Shown here: positions 6,102 through 14,130 of the stretch, one piece after another
Layout: each line of letters opens with the position of its first letter
Numbering within the stretch: position 1 is the stretch's first letter
From: a virus
IMG/VR virus record: IMGVR_UViG_3300022602_000310
Coordinates: 1 to 29,421 of that record
Reading direction: 5' to 3' (one strand)
DNA: 29,421 nt
The notes under the pieces: generated by a model
Told to the model about the DNA's origin: nothing
Seen by the model: the letters and a program-made list of their open reading frames with translations, nothing else
Databases searched by the model: none
Position numbers and translations under genes: made by a program

Positions 6102-6932
6102 TTAAAAAGTAATAGAACCTGTTCCTGTAAATGTATAGTATCTATATCCGCCTGATGTAGTAATGGTAGCAGTTGTTGACGTTGCTACTGGAGTGCTTGT
6201 AGGTGTTCTCAATATGACAATTCCACTTCCACCTGATCCACCTGCCCCATAATTACCATAATAATTACCTGATCCACCGCCTCCACCTCCTGTATTAGAT
6301 GTTCCACTACCGCCTGGCCCTGCTGACGCTTCTGCATTTCCATTTCCACCACCACCTGTTCCACCTGTTCCACCTGCATAATAATTACCACCACCAGCAC
6401 CACCACCAGCGTAAGTATTACCATCAAGCCAAGTTAAACCATTACCACCATTACATCCATGATTGGTTGCTGATGTTGAACCCCCTACTGCTCCTGCTCC
6501 TCCACCACCTGATCCAGAGTTTCTTGGATATGTAAAGTAACCTCCTGCATTACCTTGTCCAGCAACACCAGTACCACCTACTGCACTTGATATAGCTCCT
6601 GCACCACCACCTGAACCACCTCCTCCTCCACTTGCAGCGTGTGCACCATAACCACCACCATAAGCAGTTAAAGTGGAAAATATTGAATTTGTACCATTTA
6701 CACCATTAGAAGCATTTGGGCTTGCAGTACCTCCGCTACCTCCAGATCCAACTGTAACTGTGTAAGATTTTCCAAAAGTAACTGAAAATGATGTGGATGA
6801 TAAATAACCACCAGCACCACCTCCACCACCAACTGCCGATGCTGCACCACCTCCACCAGCAACTACTAGAGCGTCAACTAATACTACTCTTTTAGAAACG
6901 CCAGTAAAGAAAAAATCTAATGCGCCAAACAT
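6102..6932 (-). CDS. Glycine-rich tail fibre tip/adhesin-like protein
   Basis: The chosen start at 6932 (MFGALDFFFTGVSKRVVLVD) gives 276 residues and a 1-base TAATG overlap with the upstream fibre gene. After about 25 residues the protein becomes extremely glycine-rich, with many blocks such as VVAGGGGAAS, GGGGGSGNYYG and GGSGGSGIVILRTP. These are like the poly-glycine type II helix bundles of phage adhesins (for example gp38 of T-even-like phages) and the Gly_rich family. The last 40 residues are beta-like (GGYRYYTFTGTGSITF). It probably forms or caps a receptor-binding fibre. An earlier in-frame start at 6965 would overlap more. Confidence 0.75.
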   Translation of the reverse strand: MFGALDFFFTGVSKRVVLVDALVVAGGGGAASAVGGGGGAGGYLSSTSFSVTFGKSYTVTVGSGGSGGTASPNASNGVNGTNSIFSTLTAYGGGYGAHAASGGGGGSGGGAGAISSAVGGTGVAGQGNAGGYFTYPRNSGSGGGGAGAVGGSTSATNHGCNGGNGLTWLDGNTYAGGGAGGGNYYAGGTGGTGGGGNGNAEASAGPGGSGTSNTGGGGGGSGNYYGNYGAGGSGGSGIVILRTPTSTPVATSTTATITTSGGYRYYTFTGTGSITF

Positions 6933-7867
6933 TATGCAAACGCCTGTGCTGCTGTTCCGTACCAAACACTATTGATACAGACAAAACTCAAAATATCCAA
7001 TCCTGTGGATGCCGTTGTCGTTATCGTAGGAGCAGTACCGCCAGGCCATTTAACGCCTGTAAACGTAGCAGTCCTCGATCCAGTGCCATCTTGAATTAGT
7101 TTGACAATAAATGATGTTCCACTTGTTGCTGTTGGCATGGTAAACGTGCAATTGCCAGTCAATGTATAGCTTAACACTGTACCGCTGGCCAGACTCAATG
7201 TGACTGCTGTGCTGGAATTGGTAATGGCTGGAGCTGTTTCAGTGTATCCAGTGATCACTGGTGTGGTAATGCTTGGAGTGGTCTGCAATACCACTGCACC
7301 AGAGCCTGTGGTGGATCCAATCGTACCAGAGTAGCCACTGTATCCCGAAATTCCTGATGCACCGCTATAACCCGAAATGCCTGATCCTGAATAGCCAGAA
7401 TATCCACTGTATCCAGACAATCCATTCGTACCATTGGTGCCACTATATCCAGAAATTCCACTGTATCCGCTATATCCTGAATATCCACTAATGCCTGATA
7501 CACCAATAGTTTTGGCATTGCCATTGGCATCAAATACACCATCAATTGACCAATTATCTCCGACCGCCAATGTCATCTTTTGAATATTTCTGAGAGTGCC
7601 AGAATTGTTCAAAGTCACAATGATGGTCACTGGTGCAGTGTCATTGTTCTCGATGAATATGGATTTGATCAATCTGCGAGTGGATGCAGCTGGTGCAGCC
7701 ACCATGGTCACTTGGGTGGTGCCATTCAGCTGGCCATCGCTCGACCCTTCCACGAATGTGGTGCCATTGTCATCAGAGTATGCAGTCACAAATGATGGAT
7801 TGGTGGTCGCTGGTGCCCCAGTCATGGCCACTGTGATCGTCTTGCTTGTTGTATCTAAAACTAACAT
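6932..7867 (-). CDS. Tail fibre protein with short collagen-like Gly-X-Ser block
   Basis: The 311-residue protein has three parts. Residues 1-120 form a beta-rich head (MLVLDTTSKTITVAMTGAPA; RLIKSIFIENNDTAPVTIIV). Residues about 122-182 are a repeat of Gly-aromatic-Ser triplets (SGYSGYSGISG). Residues 183-311 are a second beta-rich region (TLSLASGTVLSYTLTGNCTF; SFVCINSVWYGTAAQAFA) resembling phage fibre end domains. It is probably a trimeric fibre with a collagen-like stalk. It lies 9 bases after the long fibre gene and ends in TAATG with the glycine-rich adhesin. Confidence 0.8.
   Translation of the reverse strand: MLVLDTTSKTITVAMTGAPATTNPSFVTAYSDDNGTTFVEGSSDGQLNGTTQVTMVAAPAASTRRLIKSIFIENNDTAPVTIIVTLNNSGTLRNIQKMTLAVGDNWSIDGVFDANGNAKTIGVSGISGYSGYSGYSGISGYSGTNGTNGLSGYSGYSGYSGSGISGYSGASGISGYSGYSGTIGSTTGSGAVVLQTTPSITTPVITGYTETAPAITNSSTAVTLSLASGTVLSYTLTGNCTFTMPTATSGTSFIVKLIQDGTGSRTATFTGVKWPGGTAPTITTTASTGLDILSFVCINSVWYGTAAQAFA
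7320..7500 (-). repeat. Gly-aromatic-Ser triplet repeat (311-aa fibre)
   Basis: Imperfect tandem 9-bp units encode SGYSG, SGISG and SGASG triplets. The DNA words (for example ccactgtatcc and ccagaatatcc on the plus strand) are the same as those in the neighbouring long fibre gene and in the J-like gene. Confidence 0.9.
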
Positions 7868-7876
7868 TTTGAACCC

Positions 7877-9925
7877 TTATCTTGAAATGAACCAGGCAAA
7901 TGCCGAACCACCAGTGCCAGTCGATCCAGCTCCAGAATAGCCAGAATATCCGCTGAATCCAGAAATTCCCGATCCACTATATCCACTATATCCCGAAATG
8001 CCTGATCCTGAATAGCCAGAATATCCGCTATATCCCGAAATGCCTGATCCACTAAATCCCGATTGGCCAGAATAACCGCTGATGCCTGAGTATCCACTGT
8101 ATCCCGATGTGCCACTGTATCCACTTTGGGTATACATCACTTGAGTGACATTCACATTCACGCTTGGGCTGGATGGCCTTGTCGGTGATGTGGTGGCTGC
8201 CTGATAAACCATGGATACTGATGTGCTTGGTGCAGACCAATAAATCACATAATAATCATTGGCACTTGAATTGACCAAATAATTCCATGATGCGACTGTC
8301 AATGCACCAGATCCACCAGTCAATTGGACTTGCTGATCGGTGCCTGTGACATTGGTGCCATTTTTTGAAATCCAAACATCGATAACAGTATTTGATCCGC
8401 TAGAGCTGGTAAATTGTGCAGCAAACTCAATCAAATAATATCCAGCATTGGCAAATGTAATTTGTGAGCTGGATGCAATTGAAACGCCACTGGCTTGCAC
8501 TGTGGTGTTCAATGTCATTGCATTGGCCGTATTGGCCACTGGATTGGTTTGAGTAACAGTCGAATAGAAATTGCCGTAATAACCAATGGTGCCACCCACG
8601 CCTGGTGTGCCTGAGTAGCCACTATATCCAGAAATTCCGCTGTATCCTGATGTCCCTTGGGCACCAGAATAGCCAGAGTATCCCGAAATTCCTGATCCAG
8701 AGTATCCGCTGAATCCTGAGAATCCAGACACGCCAGAGCCAGAATATCCAGATATACCGCTAAAACCAGATATACCGCTGAACCCTGATATGCCTTGGGC
8801 ACCAGAGTAGCCAGAATATCCAGACACGCCAGAACCACTGTATCCTGAATATCCAGAATAGCCACTGATCCCTGATCCAGAGTAGCCACTAAATCCAGAA
8901 TAACCAGAAATACCCGATGCACCTTGGGCACCACTGTATCCGCTAAATCCAGAAATGCCAGATCCAGAATAACCAGAAATGCCAGAATAACCACTGTATC
9001 CTGATGTGCCTGATCCTGAATAGCCACTGTATCCAGAAATTCCCGATTGACCAGCTGGGCCAACTATTTGGCCAACATTATTCCATGCAGTGCCAGTCCA
9101 AATGTATAGATCACCATTTGAATCGACAATGTAGGCATCATTGGGATTGTTCCCAGTCGGTGGCAAGGCAGCTGGATTGGCCACTGAGCCTTTAATATTG
9201 ATCGATGTACCTTGCTGGCCAGAGTAGCCAGAAAAACCGCTATACCCCGAAATTCCTGACCCAGAATAGCCACTGTATCCCGATGTGCCTGATGCACCAG
9301 CTGCGCCAGTAGCACCGCTGAATCCACTAAATCCACTGGCACCGACTTGGCCACTATATCCAGAAATTCCACTAAATCCTGATATCCCCTGGGCACCAGA
9401 ATAACCAGAATATCCACTGACACCAGATCCGCTAAATCCTGATTGACCAGAATATCCACTAAATCCTGATATACCGCTATATCCTGATGTGCCAATACCG
9501 CTGAATCCTGAATAGCCAGAAATACCCGATGCACCTTGGGCACCACTGAATCCTGAAAATCCCGAAATGCCTGATCCAGAGTAGCCACTGAATCCAGAAT
9601 ATCCAGACACGCCAGATCCGCTGAATCCTGATTGGCCAGAATATCCACTGAACCCCGATTGGCCAGAATAACCGCTGGCACCAATTTGGCCACTATAACC
9701 ACTGTAACCACTGTAACCAGAATAGCCCGAATATCCAGAGTAACCGCTATGGCCACTTTCGCCACCAGCTTGGCCACTGAATCCTGAAAATCCAGAATAA
9801 CCCGATTGGCCACTGAATCCAGAATTGCCAAATGCTGATCGGTTTACATTGATGATCTGTGCAGCTGGTGGAGTGACATTGATGCTGACATTGTTGTCAT
9901 TAATGACTGTGACTTTGGTGCTCAT
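7877..9925 (-). CDS. Long collagen-like tail fibre protein (682 aa)
   Basis: The N-terminus (MSTKVTVINDNNVSINVTPP) is followed by three blocks of proline-poor collagen-like triplets, Gly-(Tyr/Phe/Ile/Val/Gln)-Ser. The blocks are at about residues 34-238, 290-445 and 600-668. Between the first two lies a small domain (AYIVDSNGDLYIWTGTAWNN) often seen in phage fibres. Between the second and third is a 150-residue beta-rich domain (GYYLIEFAAQFTSSSGSNTV and TVIDVWISKNGTNVTG) that looks like a C1q/TNF-type jelly roll. The likely form is a trimeric stalk carrying a receptor-binding head, with more stalk after it. Proline is nearly absent from the triplets, and Ser is extremely abundant. Confidence 0.85.
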   Translation of the reverse strand: MSTKVTVINDNNVSINVTPPAAQIINVNRSAFGNSGFSGQSGYSGFSGFSGQAGGESGHSGYSGYSGYSGYSGYSGYSGQIGASGYSGQSGFSGYSGQSGFSGSGVSGYSGFSGYSGSGISGFSGFSGAQGASGISGYSGFSGIGTSGYSGISGFSGYSGQSGFSGSGVSGYSGYSGAQGISGFSGISGYSGQVGASGFSGFSGATGAAGASGTSGYSGYSGSGISGYSGFSGYSGQQGTSINIKGSVANPAALPPTGNNPNDAYIVDSNGDLYIWTGTAWNNVGQIVGPAGQSGISGYSGYSGSGTSGYSGYSGISGYSGSGISGFSGYSGAQGASGISGYSGFSGYSGSGISGYSGYSGYSGSGVSGYSGYSGAQGISGFSGISGFSGISGYSGSGVSGFSGFSGYSGSGISGYSGYSGAQGTSGYSGISGYSGYSGTPGVGGTIGYYGNFYSTVTQTNPVANTANAMTLNTTVQASGVSIASSSQITFANAGYYLIEFAAQFTSSSGSNTVIDVWISKNGTNVTGTDQQVQLTGGSGALTVASWNYLVNSSANDYYVIYWSAPSTSVSMVYQAATTSPTRPSSPSVNVNVTQVMYTQSGYSGTSGYSGYSGISGYSGQSGFSGSGISGYSGYSGYSGSGISGYSGYSGSGISGFSGYSGYSGAGSTGTGGSAFAWFISR
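7925..8120 (-). repeat. Collagen-like repeat block 3 of the long fibre
   Basis: Tandem 9-bp units encode SGYSG, SGISG and SGQSGFSG after the jelly-roll-like domain. It ends in GAGSTGTGGSAFAWFISR at the C-terminus. Confidence 0.9.
8595..9055 (-). repeat. Collagen-like repeat block 2 of the long fibre
   Basis: About 150 codons of Gly-X-Ser triplets are interrupted by GSG and GAQG steps. The GAQG interruptions recur at roughly regular distances and could mark stalk hinges. Confidence 0.9.
9215..9830 (-). repeat. Collagen-like repeat block 1 of the long fibre
   Basis: About 200 codons of Gly-X-Ser triplets contain longer higher-order duplications (for example SGQSGFSGSGVSGYSG occurs more than once). 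This is the longest repeat in the window and a likely site of repeat-number change. Confidence 0.9.
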
Positions 9926-9927
9926 TA

Positions 9928-10410
9928 TTACTCCACCACAATGCCATCAGACCGCACAATGAAGAACAAAAATATGATGATGTCCTCTGCTGGGGTCGAG
10001 CCACTTGCTGGATAACTGATCTTGATTCGGCCAGAATAGCCAATGCCATTGGGGTCGGCAATGTCCAAGCCTGGATCAGTGGCCATCAGCCCCCAAGAGC
10101 TGTCATCCATTACCAATGTAAATGAGCCACCTGTGTAATTGATATTGGTGACTGTTAGAGTGATGGGTGTGGGTGTTGGTGTGTAATCGCCAATGGTGAA
10201 TGTGAGGCCATTTCTGGTGTCAATCACATTGGTTAAAACTCTGCGAATGATTTGTGCATCGATGGTGGCACCAGTCAAAGGCAGAATGCCAGCATCGTTG
10301 GTCATAAAAATGTTCCAGAATGCTTTTTGCTCCCAGACCAATTCGCCAGACAATATTGGGTTGTCAAATCCACTGACTTGAGTCAATGAATTACGATTAA
10401 AAACAGCCAT
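9928..10410 (-). CDS. Tail-associated protein of unknown function (160 aa)
   Basis: The protein starts MAVFNRNSLTQVSGFDNPIL and has beta-rich stretches (FTIGDYTPTPTPITLTVTNI; YSGRIKISYPASGSTPAEDI) ending in FLFFIVRSDGIVVE. I recognise the general type as a small protein between J-like and fibre genes in aquatic siphoviruses, perhaps a baseplate or fibre-adaptor component, but no function is established. A good ribosome-binding site, AGAGGAATC, precedes the ATG. The long fibre gene starts only 2 bases after its stop. Confidence 0.7.
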   Translation of the reverse strand: MAVFNRNSLTQVSGFDNPILSGELVWEQKAFWNIFMTNDAGILPLTGATIDAQIIRRVLTNVIDTRNGLTFTIGDYTPTPTPITLTVTNINYTGGSFTLVMDDSSWGLMATDPGLDIADPNGIGYSGRIKISYPASGSTPAEDIIIFLFFIVRSDGIVVE

Positions 10411-10419
10411 TTGATTCCT

Positions 10420-10518
10420 CTACTGAGTAATGACGCTCCCAATGTCCTCACTGGGCACGAATGTCTTGTTTTGTTTTGTGGTTATTTTACTAGGTTTTGG
10501 CTCTTTGTAAATCCACAT
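10420..10518 (-). CDS. Very small ORF (32 aa) between tail genes
   Basis: An ATG at 10518 overlaps the previous gene by 29 bases in another frame and encodes MWIYKEPKPSKITTKQNKTF followed by VPSEDIGSVITQ. It fills the gap (10420-10489) that would otherwise be non-coding, and its stop lies 9 bases before the next start, overlapping that gene's ribosome-binding site. The basic, threonine-rich sequence ends in an acidic turn. This fits the compact packing of the operon, but I have no family for it and it might be a chance frame. Confidence 0.45.
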   Translation of the reverse strand: MWIYKEPKPSKITTKQNKTFVPSEDIGSVITQ

Positions 10519-10762
10519 AATGCCACAAATCATCATTTCTATATGTGCCAGTTGGCTTGTCTGGTGCCCATGATGTGGGTGGGCCATTCAATTCTTTGTA
10601 ATCATCACCATTGACAACAAATGTTTGCATATTTTGGCCAAGAATCCAATTCCCATTGGAATCCTTATTGCCCACCAAAAACCTGACGCAAACGCCTGGT
10701 ATCTCTTGAATGTCGTTGATATCCTCAGTGACTGAGGTCGATGGAATTGTGATTGTTCTCAT
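10490..10762 (-). CDS. Small tail-region protein (90 aa)
   Basis: Translation most likely begins at the ATG at 10762, which overlaps the J-like stop as TAATG (MRTITIPSTSVTEDINDIQE). An upstream in-frame start at 10774 would lie inside the J gene. The protein has VCVRFLVGNKDSNGNWILGQ and a C-terminal PPTSWAPDKPTGTYRNDDLW pattern that suggests a small beta-rich virion or assembly protein. No function is known to me. It is between the tip protein and fibre genes, so association with the tail tip is likely. Confidence 0.65.
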   Translation of the reverse strand: MRTITIPSTSVTEDINDIQEIPGVCVRFLVGNKDSNGNWILGQNMQTFVVNGDDYKELNGPPTSWAPDKPTGTYRNDDLWHYVDLQRAKT

Positions 10763-13680
10763 TATGATGCCCACACTGGTATTTGATAAGATGATCCGTT
10801 GATGATAACTTCAATCCAAGTATTGCTGCCACTGGTAGTGCCTGGTTTATTTGCTGGATTAAATGTCGCTGTACTGGCTCCAGTGGTTGGCCCAGTTTGA
10901 AAATAAAGCAATGTGCCACTTCCTTGGCCAACTAAATTTTGAGTATATTGTGCATATAAATTATTAACAAATGCTGTGCTGGATGTGCCAAATGGCCCAG
11001 CTGAATACACTCCATTAGTTGATCCAGAGCCATAAACCCCAGTACCATAAACAGAATATCCAGAAACGCCAATTGCTCCACTTCCTTGAGCATTGGCTGC
11101 AATTGTTGGATATGTGCCTGTTGAGCTTGCAACAATTGCACTATTGGCTGCCGATGTAAATGCACCAGCCACATTGTTATATGTGGCTTGACCAACAACA
11201 GCAGCAAATGGAAACGACAAACTGCTGCCTGAATTTTGAGAATAAGCCAATATACCGCCATATGCTCCATTGGCTTGATTGGCAATCAATGAAAATGTGT
11301 TTGATCCAACAGCTGTGGCTCCATTGAATATACCTTGGCCAGTGATATTAATGTTTGATCCACCACTGATATCACCTCTGGCACTGATGGCATTGAAATA
11401 TGCATTGCCAGTATCTCGCTGGATCTGCCATCCTGATGTGTTTAAAACGTAATTATCAGACTGAATGGTTGTTGGAAATCCTTGGGTCAAATATGGTGCA
11501 GACCATGATGTTTGATTTGTATTCGGGTTGTATGTCCCATCGATGGCCCATAGTGACTGGCCAGCAGCTGGTGTCGTGATCAAGCCAGACCATGCCACTG
11601 ATGTCGGAAATGATGTTGATCCAGTCGTTGGATTTGGGCTGACCGATGGTGCAGCCAATGATTGTGATTGTGTGTAATAAGCCTCTCGAAAACTATTTCC
11701 TTGAACTCCACTGTATCCTGATAAACCGCTATATCCAGACAATCCAGACACTCCAGACAATCCAGAAAATCCGCTATAACCTGATGCGCCAGACGCTCCA
11801 CTGGCTCCAGAAATGCCGACTGGTGTCCAAACAAAAGCAGTGGATATTGGACTCAATGGAGTCGATGTTTTTTCGTTGCTGGCCGTATAAGCAAAATAAT
11901 ATGTGGCAGCTGGTAAAACCACATCGGCAAATGTGAAATAAGTATTGTTTAAAACTGGCTGATTACTGGTGTTGGTATAAGTAGCCCAAGTCTGCCAATC
12001 CGACAATGATGGTGTGGATACTGTGGTGTAAAACAATGTGCCAGTGGTCACTCTGCCTACCATTGGCACATATACTTGCACATCAAAATTGGGAATTGTT
12101 GCAGTCTCTCGATGTGCTGAAATAGTGGGTGCAGCCAATGCGCTGAAATAAGTGGGTGATGCCAATCCCGAATTGGGTGTTGGTGTGTACTGGGTAATAT
12201 CGCCAGTAGCATAAACATTGGCATCATAATCAATCAGCTGCAATGATGCGCCAAGAGTCCCATCGGGCAATGATGATTCCTTGACTTGCATCACCCTAAA
12301 TTGCTGATTTGTCCAGCCATAACTTGAATTGGTCACTGTGACCACATCACCAGCATTGACTTGAATGCCAGTGTAATTGGTGGAAAAACTGACAATCAAA
12401 TCAAGTCTGTTTTGCTCGAGTGTTCGATTGGCCAAATATTGAGCCGTGACCGAATTGTTGATCAAATCATATGAGACAGTGAATTTGTTGACTGGCTCGT
12501 TTTGATATATCAAATTGGCTGGGGTTTGTAGATTCACATAACCAGCCTGATCCCTATTTGTTGAATCATTAAATTTGGCCTCAATCTGATTCACCATTTG
12601 GGTGATATCCAGCTCCCCCACTGTGATTGATCCAACAATATTATTATCATCAAATGCAAATGATGGTGAAATCGATTGATTGATCACCACTTGCCAATAT
12701 CCAGTGGCTGCCTGATATGCTTGCCATGAATCACAGCAAGTCATCATCAAATCGATATTTGACAATACAGTCTGGCCAGTATCCAAAACACCATTAAATC
12801 GGTATCTGGCTTGTGATGCTGTGCCACCTCCTGCTGGTGTATAGGTGATCAATTCATCTGAATAAGCATTCAGAGCTGCGCCTGAGGCAGAGCTGACAAA
12901 TGATGGATCAATGGCACCGCCATAAATCGGATTGGTAATGTAGTCATACCAAACATCGCCTGGCTTGGCACATCCAGCTCCATTCAAATAATGGCTCACA
13001 TAAAATGTAACTGGCTGCAATGAAGTTGTGCCAGGTGCATTTTGGTTGTACACCAGCTGCACAATGGCAAATGCCAAACCATTCATATTTCGATTGGTGC
13101 TGGCCCATTCTTGGCCTGATGGACAAGTATTTTCATCACCAGCATCATATTTCATTATTTCCCATGGCATATAAGTCGTATTGATCGGTGTGATCGTGCC
13201 AGTAGGGGAAGATGTGTACAAATAGATATACAGTTGATTTGCAAATGGAGTTACATTGTTTGCGCCATCGGTCAAAGTAGATACCATGGCTGGATATAAA
13301 GCATCAAATGTAATGATCTGATCTTGATAGTAAAAATTGGATGGATTGCCTGGTGTTGGCAAATTGTAAATAAATTGGCCATTTGGACTAATATTTGAAA
13401 TAACCATCACATAAAACATTTGCTTTTGATTTTGTGATAAAACCGCATCACAAAACCGACCGCCAGTGTATGCATCACCATAGACCAATGGAATGCCAGC
13501 CGTTGGATCTGGTGGCACTTGCTGCCTAATATTGTTTTGCTGGGCCTGTGGCACATTGGGTGCAAATATCCTCGATGCAACTACTGAAATGGCAAATGTC
13601 ACTGCCATTTGTGTTGCTATCCCAGCTGTGGCATACCATGCAGAGAATGCCTCATATGCTGCAATTGCTGATTCGATCAT
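10762..13680 (-). CDS. J-like tail tip / host specificity protein (972 aa)
   Basis: The first ~60 residues are hydrophobic (MIESAIAAYEAFSAWYATAG; MAVTFAISVVASRIFAPN). Then come IPLVYGDAYTGGRFCDAVLS and a long region with Phage-tail_3/J-type features: MMTCCDSWQAYQAATGYWQV, VGELDITQMVNQIEAKFNDS and IQVNAGDVVTVTNSSYGWTN. Residues about 622-660 form a short collagen-like block (GASGASGYSGFSG). The C-terminal 300 residues are beta-rich, with many alanines and serines, and probably form the central fibre that meets the host. It should sit at the end of the tail tube. It follows the GNAT gene by 3 bases. Confidence 0.85.
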   Translation of the reverse strand: MIESAIAAYEAFSAWYATAGIATQMAVTFAISVVASRIFAPNVPQAQQNNIRQQVPPDPTAGIPLVYGDAYTGGRFCDAVLSQNQKQMFYVMVISNISPNGQFIYNLPTPGNPSNFYYQDQIITFDALYPAMVSTLTDGANNVTPFANQLYIYLYTSSPTGTITPINTTYMPWEIMKYDAGDENTCPSGQEWASTNRNMNGLAFAIVQLVYNQNAPGTTSLQPVTFYVSHYLNGAGCAKPGDVWYDYITNPIYGGAIDPSFVSSASGAALNAYSDELITYTPAGGGTASQARYRFNGVLDTGQTVLSNIDLMMTCCDSWQAYQAATGYWQVVINQSISPSFAFDDNNIVGSITVGELDITQMVNQIEAKFNDSTNRDQAGYVNLQTPANLIYQNEPVNKFTVSYDLINNSVTAQYLANRTLEQNRLDLIVSFSTNYTGIQVNAGDVVTVTNSSYGWTNQQFRVMQVKESSLPDGTLGASLQLIDYDANVYATGDITQYTPTPNSGLASPTYFSALAAPTISAHRETATIPNFDVQVYVPMVGRVTTGTLFYTTVSTPSLSDWQTWATYTNTSNQPVLNNTYFTFADVVLPAATYYFAYTASNEKTSTPLSPISTAFVWTPVGISGASGASGASGYSGFSGLSGVSGLSGYSGLSGYSGVQGNSFREAYYTQSQSLAAPSVSPNPTTGSTSFPTSVAWSGLITTPAAGQSLWAIDGTYNPNTNQTSWSAPYLTQGFPTTIQSDNYVLNTSGWQIQRDTGNAYFNAISARGDISGGSNINITGQGIFNGATAVGSNTFSLIANQANGAYGGILAYSQNSGSSLSFPFAAVVGQATYNNVAGAFTSAANSAIVASSTGTYPTIAANAQGSGAIGVSGYSVYGTGVYGSGSTNGVYSAGPFGTSSTAFVNNLYAQYTQNLVGQGSGTLLYFQTGPTTGASTATFNPANKPGTTSGSNTWIEVIINGSSYQIPVWAS
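11700..11812 (-). repeat. Gly-X-Ser repeat inside the J-like protein
   Basis: About 38 codons of GASG, GYSG, GLSG and GVSG triplets use the same DNA words as the fibre genes downstream. They form a hinge between the J core and the C-terminal fibre part. Confidence 0.85.
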
Positions 13681-13683
13681 GTT

Positions 13684-14130
13684 TTATTCTCTGAAAAAAG
13701 TTGTATGCAATTGTTTGAATCCACGTTTTGAATAATCAATGCTTGGACTGTTGGCCATAAGTGATGTCATCACTACATCGATGCGCTTTTCATCCAATAA
13801 TTTTTGAGCCTGTTTGTTAAATTCTAGCCATAATTTGCCACCAAGCAAACCATTCCTTTTTTCTGGAGCCACCCACCATGCCAGCTCATTGAGTTGATTT
13901 GATTTTGGACACCAAATATTTGGTGTAATCATGGCAATGATCATTCCATTCAAATCCTCGTCAATGACAATAAAACCTCGACCCAAAATCAAACTGTAAA
14001 GCAAATTCCCCACATATTTTTTATCCCACAATGTTTGATCTTTGTATTTTTGAATCAATGTTTCTCTTGAGAATTCCTCAATCATTGCAATCAAAATTGG
14101 AATATCAAATTTGTTTGCCAGTCTGATCAT
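13684..14130 (-). CDS. GNAT-fold acetyltransferase in the tail operon
   Basis: The 148-residue protein shows the GNAT layout: an N-terminal MIRLANKFDIPILIAMIEEF, a beta strand GRGFIVIDEDLNGMIIAMIT, then LAWWVAPEKRNGLLGGKLWL (the pyrophosphate-binding turn region) and DVVMTSLMANSP before a final GFKQLHTTFFRE. Such proteins transfer an acetyl group from acetyl-CoA to amines. GNAT genes inside tail operons recur in siphoviruses of Proteobacteria, and their substrate there is not established. The gene overlaps the upstream tail gene by ATGA, so it is made with the tail proteins. Confidence 0.75.
   Translation of the reverse strand: MIRLANKFDIPILIAMIEEFSRETLIQKYKDQTLWDKKYVGNLLYSLILGRGFIVIDEDLNGMIIAMITPNIWCPKSNQLNELAWWVAPEKRNGLLGGKLWLEFNKQAQKLLDEKRIDVVMTSLMANSPSIDYSKRGFKQLHTTFFRE

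Noticed and set aside
7925-9830. CRISPR-like or satellite repeat array
   Set aside because: The repeats are imperfect 9-bp codon triplets inside one continuous protein frame, with no spacers of constant length.
7255-9831. Several long frames in other phases through the fibre repeats (for example 7255-7545, 8515-9063 and 9064-9831, minus strand)
   Set aside because: A 9-bp repeat without stops is open in more than one frame; the sequences are low-complexity shadows of the Gly-X-Ser coding frame.
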